Below, piece after piece: positions 25,476-33,780 of a stretch of 64,000 nt of DNA. Positions within the stretch are counted from its first letter, which is position 1; every line of letters begins with the position of its first letter. The notes under the pieces were generated by a model that was given only the letters and a program-made list of their open reading frames with translations, searched no databases and was not told the origin of the DNA. A program made the position numbers and the translations under genes. The DNA is from Streptomyces fuscichromogenes (GTDB lineage: Bacteria; Actinomycetota; Actinomycetes; Streptomycetales; Streptomycetaceae): the NCBI RefSeq assembly GCF_014645815.1, contig NZ_BMML01000004.1, positions 372,001 to 436,000 on the forward strand. The letters are read 5' to 3'.

Positions 25476-27841
25476 CGGGAGGGCTCCACGCAGTACAGGG
25501 CGGCCCGGGCGGCGGCCACGCCGGGAGTCTTCCAGCCGGTCACCCCGATGGTGACCCGTTCCCCGGGAAGCAGGGTGACCAGCCCCCGGTCGGCCCGTGC
25601 GGCCGGGTCCAGCCGGTCGGCCTGGAGAAGCAGGTCCCGGACCAGGGTGCGGGCCGTCACCGTGACCGCGCCCGGCGCCACGGTCACCTCGAACTCCGGC
25701 TCCGGATAGCGGATCTCGCGGTCCGGGGCCGGGAAGTACAGGGCGCGCAGACCGCCGCCGTCGGCGACCAGGAACTCCTTCGGTCCGTCCGGCCGCAGTT
25801 CGGCCGGTACGCCGACGACCGTGACCGCCCGCGCCCCGGCCTCCAGCGCCACCCCCGCATCCTCGACCAGCACCCCGTCGACGGTCATCCGGCGCAGCGT
25901 CAGATCGCCCCGCCACGCCCGGGCCCCCTGGTTGACGGCGGCCAGCACCAGCCCCTGCTCGCGCACCTGGAGGGTCAGCAGCCGGTCCGCGTACAGCCGG
26001 CGCAGCTCGTGCCAGAGCGGTTTCTCCCTTCCGTCCCCGTCGATCGCCGCCCAGGAGGTCACCGGCCAGCAGTCGTTGAGCTGCCAGACGACCGTGCCCG
26101 CGCACACCGGCCAGTGCGCGCGCCAGTACTCGATCCCGGCGGCCACCGCCCGCGCCTGGTTGACCTGTGTGAGGTAGTGCCAGCGGTCGAAGTCCCCTTC
26201 AGGGAAGGCGAAATGGTGCTCCAGGCCGCGCCGCAGCTTCCCGTTCCCGTCGTCCGCCTTCTGGTGGTGCAGCATCCCGGGGGAGTCCGCGGCGAGTTCC
26301 TCGCCCGGCAGCGCCCGCCGCAGGGTGGCGTACGCGGGCGGCGCCTGCCAGCCGAACTCCGCGACGAAACGCGGCACTTCGGAGCGGTACTCGGCGTAGT
26401 CCGCCCGGTTCCACACCTCCCAGGAGTGGTGGGTGCCGTGCGCCGGATCGTTCGGGTGCCGCTCCCAGGAGCCGGACCACGGACTGCCCGCCGTGTACGG
26501 CCGCGTGGGATCCAGCTCCGCCACCACCCGGGGCAGCAGCCCCAGGTAGTACCCCTCGCCCCAGGACTCACCGGCCAGCCGCTCCTCCCAGCCCCAGTCC
26601 CGGAACCCCCACAGGTTCTCGTTGTTGCCGTTCCACAGCACCAGCGAGGGATGCGGCATCAGCCGTACGACGTTCTCCCGGGCCTCCGCCTCCACCTCGC
26701 CGCGCAGCGGCTGCTCCTCCGGATAGGCCGCGCACGCGAACGGGAAGTCCTGCCAGACCAGCAGTCCCAGCTCGTCGCAGGCGTCGTAGAAGTCCTCGCT
26801 CTCGTAGACGCCCCCGCCCCAGACCCGTACGAGATCCACCCCGGCGTCGGCGGCCCGCCCGAGCCGCCGCCGGTACCGGTCCCCGGTCACCCGGGACGGG
26901 AACACGTCGTCCGGGATCCAGTTGACGCCTCGCGCGAACAGCCGCTCGCCGTTCACCACGAGGGTGAAGCCGGTGCCGTGCCGGTCGGGCCGCCGGTCCA
27001 GCTGCACGGTCCGGAAGCCGATCCGCCGACGCCAGGAGTCGAGCACCTCGTCCCCGTGCAGCAGGGTCAACTCCACGTCGTAGAGCGGCTGTCCGCCGTA
27101 GCCGCGCGGCCACCACAGCCGTACGTCCGGCACCTCCAGCCGTACCGTCCCGCTCGTCCCCTCGACCGTGGCCCGTGCGACCCGGCCGCCCACCCGCACC
27201 TCGACGTGCAGGTCCGCCTCGCTGCGGGTGCGCTCCACGTCGACGTGCAACTCGACGACTCCCAGGGCCTGATCGACCGTCACCACCGGACGGACCCGGC
27301 CGAGCCGGGCCGTCGACCAGTGTTCGAGCCGCACCGGCCGCCAGATCCCGGCCGTCACCAGCGTGGGTCCCCAGTCCCAGCCGAAGGAACAGGCCATCTT
27401 CCGGATGTACTGGTACGGCTCGGCGTAGGCCGCGGGCCGCTCGCCCAGCCGGTCGCGCACCGCGGCCGCCTCGGTGTACGCGGAGGCGAACCGCACCGCG
27501 AGGCGGCCGCGCAGCCCGGTCACGTCGAAGCGGTACGAGCGGTGCATGTTCCGTGTCCGGCCGAGGAGTTGACCGTCCAGGGTGATCTCCGCGGCGGTGT
27601 CGAGTCCCTCGAAGACGAGATCGGTCCGCTCGTGCCCGGAGGCGGCGCCGAGTTCGGCCGTGTACGTCCACTCCCGTCGGCCGACCCAGGCCGTCCCGGT
27701 CTCGTTCCGCCCGAGGAAGGGGTCCGGGATCACCCCGGCGGCGAGCAGGTCGGTGTGCACGCAGCCCGGTACGACGGCGGGCAGCCGACCGCCCTCGTGC
27801 TCCAGGGTCCATCCCTCGCCGAACGCCGTGACCTCCAGCAT
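25472..27841 (-). CDS. GH2 beta-mannosidase
   Basis: 789 aa, no signal peptide, so probably cytoplasmic. Sugar-binding, immunoglobulin-like and TIM-barrel domains of glycosidase family 2 in the usual order. WDWGPTLVTAGIWRPVRLE is typical for the beta-mannosidase branch, WNGNNEN contains the acid/base Glu, and FVAEFGWQAPP the nucleophile Glu. It cleaves terminal beta-mannosides such as mannobiose or Man-beta-1,4-GlcNAc. ATG 27841 is chosen because GGGAG lies five bases upstream; the GTG at 27847 overlaps that site. First gene of an operon with the LacI regulator and divergent from the sugar importer. Confidence 0.9.
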   Translation of the reverse strand: MLEVTAFGEGWTLEHEGGRLPAVVPGCVHTDLLAAGVIPDPFLGRNETGTAWVGRREWTYTAELGAASGHERTDLVFEGLDTAAEITLDGQLLGRTRNMHRSYRFDVTGLRGRLAVRFASAYTEAAAVRDRLGERPAAYAEPYQYIRKMACSFGWDWGPTLVTAGIWRPVRLEHWSTARLGRVRPVVTVDQALGVVELHVDVERTRSEADLHVEVRVGGRVARATVEGTSGTVRLEVPDVRLWWPRGYGGQPLYDVELTLLHGDEVLDSWRRRIGFRTVQLDRRPDRHGTGFTLVVNGERLFARGVNWIPDDVFPSRVTGDRYRRRLGRAADAGVDLVRVWGGGVYESEDFYDACDELGLLVWQDFPFACAAYPEEQPLRGEVEAEARENVVRLMPHPSLVLWNGNNENLWGFRDWGWEERLAGESWGEGYYLGLLPRVVAELDPTRPYTAGSPWSGSWERHPNDPAHGTHHSWEVWNRADYAEYRSEVPRFVAEFGWQAPPAYATLRRALPGEELAADSPGMLHHQKADDGNGKLRRGLEHHFAFPEGDFDRWHYLTQVNQARAVAAGIEYWRAHWPVCAGTVVWQLNDCWPVTSWAAIDGDGREKPLWHELRRLYADRLLTLQVREQGLVLAAVNQGARAWRGDLTLRRMTVDGVLVEDAGVALEAGARAVTVVGVPAELRPDGPKEFLVADGGGLRALYFPAPDREIRYPEPEFEVTVAPGAVTVTARTLVRDLLLQADRLDPAARADRGLVTLLPGERVTIGVTGWKTPGVAAARAALYCVEPSR

Positions 27842-27851
27842 GCGCACTCCC

Positions 27852-27863
27852 TAAACCGGTCTA
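27852..27863. promoter_or_regulatory. LacI-type operator half-pair 1 (ACCGGT core)
   Basis: TAAACCGGTCTA, pattern TNNACCGGTNNA with the central CG of LacI operators, starting 11 bases before the mannosidase ATG. Confidence 0.6.
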
Positions 27864-27909
27864 CTCCAGCGACTGGGCGTACTGGCCGCATCCTTGGCGG
27901 GATTGGGAC

Positions 27910-27921
27910 TTTACCGGTTGA
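27910..27921. promoter_or_regulatory. LacI-type operator half-pair 2 (ACCGGT core)
   Basis: TTTACCGGTTGA, the same TNNACCGGTNNA pattern, 58 bases centre to centre from the first site and facing the importer operon. Confidence 0.6.
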
Positions 27922-27996
27922 GGAAAGCGCTGTCAGAGTGCCGAATCAGCCAACCGTCGCACGTGCTCGTCCGTCCCCAGAACGGAGCTGATGCAC

Positions 27997-29313
27997 ATGA
28001 ACCGCCGTACGCTCGCCGCCCTGGCCGCCGGAACCGCGCTGCTCCTCGCAGGCTGTACCGGTACCGGCGGCTCGACCAAGGCCGCGGACGCCAAGGCGCC
28101 GGACGACCCCTCGAAGGTGACCGGGACCATCACGGTCCTCACCCAGCGGACCGACCTGGTGCAGGACGGCACGATGAAGAGGTACGCGGCCGCCTTCAAC
28201 AAGGTCTATCCGAAGGTGAAGGTCGAGTTCCAGGCACTCACCAACTACGAGACCGAAGTCAAGATCCGGATGAACACGGAGAACTACGGCGACGTCCTGA
28301 TGATCCCCGGGGTCATCAAGAAGAGCGACTACCCGAAGTTCTTCGCCTCCCTCGGCACCGGGACCGAGCTCTCGAAGAAGTACCGCTTCACCGGCTTCAC
28401 CACGGTCGGCGGCAAGGTCTACGGGCAGAGCCCGATCGGTGTGATGCCGGGCTTCGTCTACAACAAGCGGGTCTGGAAGCAGGCCGGGGTGACCCGATGG
28501 CCCACCACCCCGGCCGAGTTCATCGCCGACCTCAGGGCGATCAGGACGAGGACGGCCGCGACCCCGTACTACACCAACTACGCGGCCCAGTGGCCCCTGA
28601 CGTCGTGGACGTTCGTCAACGGCTCGGTGCACTGCGATCCGCAGGCGACCACGAAGCTGGCCGAGGGCGACCCGTGGGCCGCGGGCGCCGATCTGCGGGT
28701 GGGGGACACGATGTTGTACGACATCGTCCACGACGGCCTCGCCGAGAACGACCCGACCACCACCAACTGGGAAGCCTCCAAAGCACAGTTGGCCAAGGGG
28801 AAGATCGCCACCCAGTGGCTCGGCACCTGGGCGGTCGTGCAGTTCCAGGACGCCGCGAAGAAGGCCGGCGTCGACCCCGACGACATCGGCTTCATGCCCT
28901 TCCCGGCGCAGACCGACGGAAAGTTCTGCGCGGTCGTCGGCCCCGACTACAACCAGGCCGTCAACATCCACTCCGCGCACAAGGCGGCGGCCCGCGCCTG
29001 GATCGACTGGTTCACCGACAAGTCCGGCTACGACCGGGACAACCTGGCCATCTCCCCGCTGAAGGGCGCCTCCCTGCCGGCCGTCCTCCAGCCGTACGAG
29101 GACGCGGGGGTGAAGCTGATCGAGCTGGACGACACGGCCGGCGCCCGCGTCAAGCTCATCGACTCCGCCTCCGAGGTCGGCATCAACGCCCCCGACTACC
29201 GCCAGAAGCTCGTCGACCTCGCCCGGGGCGCCCGTAGCGGCACCCTGGACGGCTTCCTCGACGACCTCGGCGGCAAGTGGACCGCGGCGGAGAAGACGGC
29301 TGGGACCTCATGA
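27997..29313 (+). CDS. Sugar ABC transporter substrate-binding lipoprotein
   Basis: 438 aa family-1 extracellular solute-binding protein. Signal peptide and lipobox LLAGC within the first 22 residues. ATG 27997 has GGAG (27984-27987) nine bases upstream; ATG 27991 is closer than ideal. The stop overlaps the first permease start (ATGA). Conserved segments such as GVMPGFVYNKRVWKQAGV and AQLAKGKIATQWLGTWAV are typical of oligosaccharide binders. Substrate probably a beta-mannoside or Man-GlcNAc, inferred from the divergent beta-mannosidase. Confidence 0.85.
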   Translation: MNRRTLAALAAGTALLLAGCTGTGGSTKAADAKAPDDPSKVTGTITVLTQRTDLVQDGTMKRYAAAFNKVYPKVKVEFQALTNYETEVKIRMNTENYGDVLMIPGVIKKSDYPKFFASLGTGTELSKKYRFTGFTTVGGKVYGQSPIGVMPGFVYNKRVWKQAGVTRWPTTPAEFIADLRAIRTRTAATPYYTNYAAQWPLTSWTFVNGSVHCDPQATTKLAEGDPWAAGADLRVGDTMLYDIVHDGLAENDPTTTNWEASKAQLAKGKIATQWLGTWAVVQFQDAAKKAGVDPDDIGFMPFPAQTDGKFCAVVGPDYNQAVNIHSAHKAAARAWIDWFTDKSGYDRDNLAISPLKGASLPAVLQPYEDAGVKLIELDDTAGARVKLIDSASEVGINAPDYRQKLVDLARGARSGTLDGFLDDLGGKWTAAEKTAGTS

Positions 29314-30176
29314 CGCATGCGCGGCGCCTCACCCCCTGGCTCTTCCTGCTCGCCCCGCTCACCCTCCTGGTCACCTTCACCTACGCGCCGATCGTGAACA
29401 TGCTGGCGTACAGCTTCACCGACTGGGACGGCGTCAGCCCCGAACTCCACTACACCGGCGCCCACAACTACGCGGAGATCTTCACCCGGCCCGACCTCTT
29501 CGAGGTCTTCCTGGTCAGCGCGTACTACCTGGCGGCCTCGGCGGTCCAGATCGTCCTCGCCCTCTACTTCGCGACCGTGCTGAGCTTCGACATCCGGTTC
29601 CGGAACTTCTTCAAGGGAGTGCTGTTCTTCCCGTCCCTGATCAACGGGGTGGCGATCGGCTTCGTCTTCCTCTACTTCTTCCAGGACGGCGGCACGCTCG
29701 ACTCCGTCCTCGCGCTGTTCGGCGTGCACACCGACCACGCCTGGCTGGGCACCCCGGTGTCGGCGAACGTCTCCCTGGCCGGCGTCTCGGTCTGGCGCTA
29801 CCTGGGCCTGAACTTCGTGCTCTTCCTGGGCGCGATCCAGTCCGTCCCGGGGGAGCTGTACGAGGCGGCCGAACTGGACGGCGCGGGCCGCTGGCAGCAG
29901 TTCCGGCACATCATCGCGCCCGGCATCCGGCCGGTCGTCACCCTCACCGTGATCCTCTCGGTCTCCGGCTCGCTGTCGGTCTTCGAGGTGCCGTACATCA
30001 TGACCGGCGGCGCGACCGGCACGGAGACCTTCGTGACCCAGACCGTGAAGCTGGCCTTCCAGTACAACAAGACGGGGCTCGCCTCGGCGGCCGCGGTCGT
30101 CCTGCTGCTGATCGTGCTGGCGGTGACCTGGCTGCAACGGCGCCTGGTGCCCGACGAGAGGGTGGACCTCGTATGA
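29310..30176 (+). CDS. Sugar ABC permease, MalF-type
   Basis: 288 aa with six membrane segments and EAA loop EAAELDGAGRWQQFRHIIAP. ATG at 29310 overlaps the binding-protein stop, and its own stop overlaps the next permease start, both as ATGA, so all three genes are coupled. Forms the pore with the next gene; the ATPase is probably a shared MsiK-like protein encoded elsewhere. Confidence 0.85.
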   Translation: MTHARRLTPWLFLLAPLTLLVTFTYAPIVNMLAYSFTDWDGVSPELHYTGAHNYAEIFTRPDLFEVFLVSAYYLAASAVQIVLALYFATVLSFDIRFRNFFKGVLFFPSLINGVAIGFVFLYFFQDGGTLDSVLALFGVHTDHAWLGTPVSANVSLAGVSVWRYLGLNFVLFLGAIQSVPGELYEAAELDGAGRWQQFRHIIAPGIRPVVTLTVILSVSGSLSVFEVPYIMTGGATGTETFVTQTVKLAFQYNKTGLASAAAVVLLLIVLAVTWLQRRLVPDERVDLV

Positions 30177-31003
30177 CACGCCGACGGGTGGTCCGCGCGC
30201 TGGTCTATCTCTCCCTCGGGGCGGCCGTGCTCGTGGTGCTGCTCCCGCTGACCGTGGTCCTGCTGACGTCCCTGAAGTCGGCGGGCGAGATGGCGGACGG
30301 CAGCGGCGCGCTGACGCCGCCCCGCGACCTGCTGAACCTCCACAACTACGTGACCGCGTTCCGGGACGGCGGCATGCTCCGGGCGTTCGGCAACACGCTC
30401 TTCATCGTGGTCTTCTCGATCGGCGGCACGGTGCTGATCGGCTCGATGACGGCCTATGCGATCGACCGGTTCACCTTCCGCCTCAGAAGGCTCGTGGTCG
30501 CGCTCTTCCTGCTGGCCGCGCTGGTCCCCGGGGTGACCACCCAGGTGGCCACCTTCCAGATCGTCAACAGCTTCGGTCTCTTCGACACCCGCTGGGCGCC
30601 GATCGCCCTCTACCTGGGCACCGACATCGTCTCGATCTACATCTTCCTCCAGTTCGTCCGCTCGATCCCGGTCTCCCTGGACGAGTCGGCCCGGCTGGAC
30701 GGCGCGAACGCCTTCACCATCTATTTCAGGATCATCCTGCCGCTGCTGAAACCGGCGATCGCGACGGTGGTGATCGTGAAGGGGATCGCCGTCTACAACG
30801 ACTTCTACATCCCGTTCCTCTACATGCCGTCCCAGAACCTCGGCGTGATCTCGACCTCGCTGTTCCGCTTCCGCGGCCCCTACGGAGCGCACTGGGAGGT
30901 CATCTCGGCAGGAGCGATCCTGGTCATCCTCCCGACCCTGATCGTCTTCCTCTGCCTGCAGCGCTTCATCTACAACGGCTTCATGCGCGGGGCCACGAGG
31001 TGA
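30173..31003 (+). CDS. Sugar ABC permease, MalG-type
   Basis: 276 aa, six membrane segments, EAA-like loop ESARLDGANAFTIYFRIILP. The start overlaps the preceding stop. Its own stop overlaps a further GTG (GTGA at 31000-31003) that begins what looks like a fourth operon gene, now truncated. Confidence 0.85.
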   Translation: MTRRRVVRALVYLSLGAAVLVVLLPLTVVLLTSLKSAGEMADGSGALTPPRDLLNLHNYVTAFRDGGMLRAFGNTLFIVVFSIGGTVLIGSMTAYAIDRFTFRLRRLVVALFLLAALVPGVTTQVATFQIVNSFGLFDTRWAPIALYLGTDIVSIYIFLQFVRSIPVSLDESARLDGANAFTIYFRIILPLLKPAIATVVIVKGIAVYNDFYIPFLYMPSQNLGVISTSLFRFRGPYGAHWEVISAGAILVILPTLIVFLCLQRFIYNGFMRGATR

Positions 31004-31080
31004 CGCTCTCCAGGCGCCGGGTGCTCCTCGCGGGTGGCGGCGCGCGTCCGCGGGCCGCTCGGATGCGGGCCGGTCCGGGT
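31000..31080 (+). pseudogene. Truncated 5' end of a fourth operon gene with Tat-like signal
   Basis: From the GTG overlapping the permease stop the reading frame gives MTLSRRRVLLAGGG, a convincing start of a twin-arginine signal peptide for an exported enzyme. After about 14 residues the hydrophobic core is lost and the frame continues as Arg/Gly/Pro-rich sequence that runs antisense into the next gene. The most economical reading is a deletion or rearrangement that removed the rest of a secreted protein gene, perhaps a glycosidase. What it encoded cannot be recovered here. Confidence 0.4.
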
Positions 31081-31192
31081 GGTGCCGAACTCCAGGATGC
31101 GGGCGTTCCCGGTCAGCGGATGCCGGGTGCGGGCGGGGCGGGGCCGGGGTGCGGGGGATGTGAGCACGGGGGCTCCTCTCGGGTGGCGGGGT

Positions 31193-31206
31193 GCGGGTGC
31201 GGGCGG
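31193..31206. repeat. 14-bp direct repeat, left copy
   Basis: GCGGGTGCGGGCGG, identical to 32261-32274; the two copies flank the ATP-grasp-like gene. Confidence 0.6.
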
Positions 31207-31217
31207 TCGGCGGGTCG

Positions 31218-32210
31218 TCAGCGGCACGGGAAGAAGGGGCCGCCGGGCGTGGTCCGGGAGACCGGCAGGCCTGCGGTCCGGTGGTGGCCGGTCGCGGTCC
31301 GGGGTGCCGGGTCGGCCGATGCCATGACGGGCGTCGCGAGCGCGCAGATCAGCCGAGGCCCGTCGTCGGCGTACCCGAGCCGGACGGTGGCCGGGCCGCA
31401 CACCACGCCGAGCGCGTCGAGCACCTGGGTCGTGTAGCGCGTGAGGTCCGGTGCCGACGCGACCGGACCGGCCGGTATGTCCGCCCGCAGCCCGGTGACG
31501 ACGTGCTCGGGCCGCCCGTCAGGACCCGGGCGGGTGACGGTGTCGACCGTGTACCGGCGGCGGCCGGGCAGCTCGGTCAGCACCAGGTGCGGACTGCCCG
31601 AGTGCCGGGCGGTCGCGTGCCACAGGGCCGGCCAGGCCGCGCCGATCCGGTGTTCGTCCGCGCACTCCACCGCGTCGACCGGGATTCCGGTGGCCGCCGG
31701 GGCGAGCAGGTAGCCGGCCGCGGGACACGACCGTGCCCAGGCCACGGCATCGGACAGACGCGCGGTGCGGATGCCCCGCAGCGCCGGGAGCCCCACCCGG
31801 GCCAGCCGGGCCGCCTGGGCACCGCGGTCGTACCTCAGCGGCGAGGACGCCGGATCGGCTCCGGGCAGACCGAGCTGCCAGGCGATCCGCTCGGCCAGCT
31901 CGATGCCCTCGGCGCCGCCCGCGACGACGGCCGACACCCCCAGCGCCCGCAGGGACTTGACCGTCTGCCGCAGCCCCCGGTGCACGACCGCCTCGCCGAA
32001 CCCGACGGGCAGCGTCGCGTTCCGGTACACCGGCGGGCGCAGCCGGCGTTCCGGGAGGACGGCCACGGTCCGCCAGCCGTGCCGCGCGAAGGCCCGCGGA
32101 TACGGGCCCCCGCCGTCGTACGGCGCGACCACCGCCGCGGCCCCGGTGGCGGAATCGGCCCGTAGTACGGCCGCGGCGGCGGAGGTGGAGGTGGAGGGAA
32201 CGGTGGTCAT
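31218..32210 (-). CDS. Degenerate ATP-grasp-like protein
   Basis: 330 aa. The layout follows ATP-grasp ligases: a Rossmann-like preATP domain (residues ~20-110, with VVAGGAEGIELAERIAWQLG), a linker where ATP-grasp proteins have a DK motif, and a C-terminal part with YTVDTVTRPGPDGRPEHVV and LDALGVVCGPATVRLGYADD. The residues that bind ATP look lost: the usual Asp-Lys is YDR, the VVKP lysine strand is YLLAPA, and the late Glu/Asn metal ligands are not recognisable. It may therefore bind without ligating, or be decaying. ATG 32210 has GGGAG nine bases upstream. It ends in a Pro/Thr-rich tail. Neighbours are a truncated operon and a TetR regulator. Confidence 0.55.
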   Translation of the reverse strand: MTTVPSTSTSAAAAVLRADSATGAAAVVAPYDGGGPYPRAFARHGWRTVAVLPERRLRPPVYRNATLPVGFGEAVVHRGLRQTVKSLRALGVSAVVAGGAEGIELAERIAWQLGLPGADPASSPLRYDRGAQAARLARVGLPALRGIRTARLSDAVAWARSCPAAGYLLAPAATGIPVDAVECADEHRIGAAWPALWHATARHSGSPHLVLTELPGRRRYTVDTVTRPGPDGRPEHVVTGLRADIPAGPVASAPDLTRYTTQVLDALGVVCGPATVRLGYADDGPRLICALATPVMASADPAPRTATGHHRTAGLPVSRTTPGGPFFPCR

Positions 32211-32867
32211 GTCGGCGGGCTCCCGGGTGGGTGCGAGCGGCTGGCTGCCGGTGGGCGTCAGCGGGTGCGGGCGGGTGCGGGCTCGGGCGGAGTCACGGAT
32301 CGGTCGGCCACCCGGCCGGTGAAACTGTCTGAAAGGGCACTGCCGCGCCTCGTCCGTCAGGGCAGGGTCGCTGTCCTGAGGGTCCTGGCCGAGACCTTCC
32401 TCGAGCAGGCGTGTGCCGTCACGTCCGCTCGACGCGCCCCCGTGGATGAGTCGAATGTAGAACCGCGTGCTGCTTCTGCCCCCCTGTGCCGCCGAGCCTT
32501 GTTCGGACCAAGTGGTCTCTTCTGTACTGCTCCCCCTGTTGCTTCGGCAGGACAGCTCGTGGGTTCCTCAACCATGGAGTTCATCCCCGTACTTCGGAGA
32601 CGGTGAACCTGTCCTGGCGGCCGGCCGGGCGCTCGTGGCAACCAGGGCGTCTCGCCGTAAAAGCGAGATATGCCCGTGTTGTCGGTAGGGCGTCCATGCC
32701 AGAAGGGACCACTCGGTCTGTTCTGTCGGCGCCCAGTCTGGAACTCGGACCCGGTGACGTCAAGCAAGCATCGGTCGCAGGCGGTGCCCGTCGCGACGGG
32801 CCGGCGGTGTCGCGTGCCGTCACGAACGGTCGGTCGAGCCCCTGGCGCGGTCCGATCTGCGCGGTAG
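32211..32867. other. Gene-free stretch of about 650 bases upstream of the TetR gene
   Basis: No convincing gene on either strand. It opens with GGGTGCGGGC simple repeats (including the right copy of the 14-bp direct repeat) and then becomes less GC-biased with poor codon structure. Two related segments sharing GACCA, then GGTCT and TTCTGT, lie near 32508 and 32709. It may be an eroded gene or imported DNA. Confidence 0.45.
32261..32274. repeat. 14-bp direct repeat, right copy
   Basis: GCGGGTGCGGGCGG, same orientation as 31193-31206, 1068 bases away. Confidence 0.6.
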
Positions 32868-32881
32868 TATCGGGCCCGATA
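32868..32881. promoter_or_regulatory. Perfect palindrome overlapping a -10 box, before the TetR gene
   Basis: TATCGGGCCCGATA is a perfect 14-bp palindrome overlapping TAGTAT (32865-32870), a good -10 hexamer, 66 bases before the start codon. Confidence 0.55.
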
Positions 32882-32904
32882 TTCCTTGGATTGAGAATGA
32901 AGAG

Positions 32905-32918
32905 GCGTTTCGAAATGC
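32905..32918. promoter_or_regulatory. Near-perfect palindrome before the TetR gene
   Basis: GCGTTTCGAAATGC, 14 bp with one mismatched pair, 28 bases before the ATG. Candidate autoregulatory site. Confidence 0.5.
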
Positions 32919-32946
32919 GTACGCGGATCCCCGAAGGCGAGACCGA

Positions 32947-33705
32947 ATGAGCACCCCGCACAGACCGCGACGCCAGCAACAGCGTGCCATCGACACGCGG
33001 CAGCGAATTCTTGACACCGCCGGTGCTCTTTTCGTGATGGACAGCTATGAGGGGACGTCGGTCGGCGATCTCATCATCGCCGCACGGACCAGTAAGGGAG
33101 CCTTCTACCGGCATTTCCCGGGCGGAAAGATCGAAGTGGCGACGGCCATCATGCACGACGCGCTGACCATGGACGGGCTGCGGGAACAGCCGGTCATGCT
33201 CCAGGAGGTCGTCGATATCGGCATGGTGCTGGCCTACCGGGTCTCCCATGAGAACGCTCTTCAGGCCGCTTTGAAAATGTCGTTCCACAGTAATGCGCCG
33301 GAGACCTATGGAACCCCGTGGCCGGACTGGATCGATTTCAATGCGGGGCAGCTCGCCGAGGCACGGCGACGCGGGGAACTGAAACCCTTCGTCGATGTGG
33401 AGCAGCAGGCCTACCAGATCGCCGGGAACTGGGCCGGAGTGGTGCTCGTCTCGAACACCGTCGACCGGGACATGAGGAATGTCGAAGCGCGGGTCTCGCG
33501 CATGTACCGCAATCTGGTGACCGCGATCGCGGTCCCGGACCTGCTCCCCGAGATCGACTTCTCCGTCGACCGGGGCAGGAATCTCTACACCGCGTTCCTG
33601 GAGGACCCGGCCGACCGGCTCGACCCGACCGGTCCGGTCGAGCCGGAACCGGCGCAGGACGAACCGGATGAACCAGGTGAACCGGTCGACGCGGACCCGG
33701 AGTGA
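32947..33705 (+). CDS. TetR-family regulator, gamma-butyrolactone-receptor (ScbR/ArpA)-like
   Basis: 252 aa. TetR helix-turn-helix in residues ~15-65 (ILDTAGALFVMDSYEGTSVG and TSKGAFYRHFPGGKIEVATA). The ligand domain has the order of landmarks I know from butyrolactone autoregulator receptors: LQEVVDIGMVLAYRV, GELKPFVDVEQQAYQIAGNW, AVPDLLPEIDF. The Trp in AGNWAGVVLVSN corresponds roughly to the ligand-pocket region. An acidic Pro/Glu/Asp tail of about 30 residues is unusual. No butyrolactone synthase (AfsA-like) gene is visible, so it may be an orphan or pseudo-receptor. Two palindromes sit in its upstream region. Confidence 0.75.
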   Translation: MSTPHRPRRQQQRAIDTRQRILDTAGALFVMDSYEGTSVGDLIIAARTSKGAFYRHFPGGKIEVATAIMHDALTMDGLREQPVMLQEVVDIGMVLAYRVSHENALQAALKMSFHSNAPETYGTPWPDWIDFNAGQLAEARRRGELKPFVDVEQQAYQIAGNWAGVVLVSNTVDRDMRNVEARVSRMYRNLVTAIAVPDLLPEIDFSVDRGRNLYTAFLEDPADRLDPTGPVEPEPAQDEPDEPGEPVDADPE

Positions 33706-33765
33706 GCGCGGGGCTGGGCTCGGGGCTGTGCGCGGGGCCGTGCGCGGGGCTGTGCGTGGGGCGCC
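33706..33765. repeat. 12-bp minisatellite, five units
   Basis: Five tandem units of GCGCGGGGCTGT with one to three changes each, directly after the TetR stop and before the convergent rnd stop. Confidence 0.75.
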
Positions 33766-33780
33766 GGCCGCACCGTCCGC

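Noticed and set aside
32357..32767. Possible 136-aa minus-strand gene in the gap before the TetR gene
   Set aside because: No ribosome site, no domain, poor codon bias; kept only as part of the gene-free stretch.
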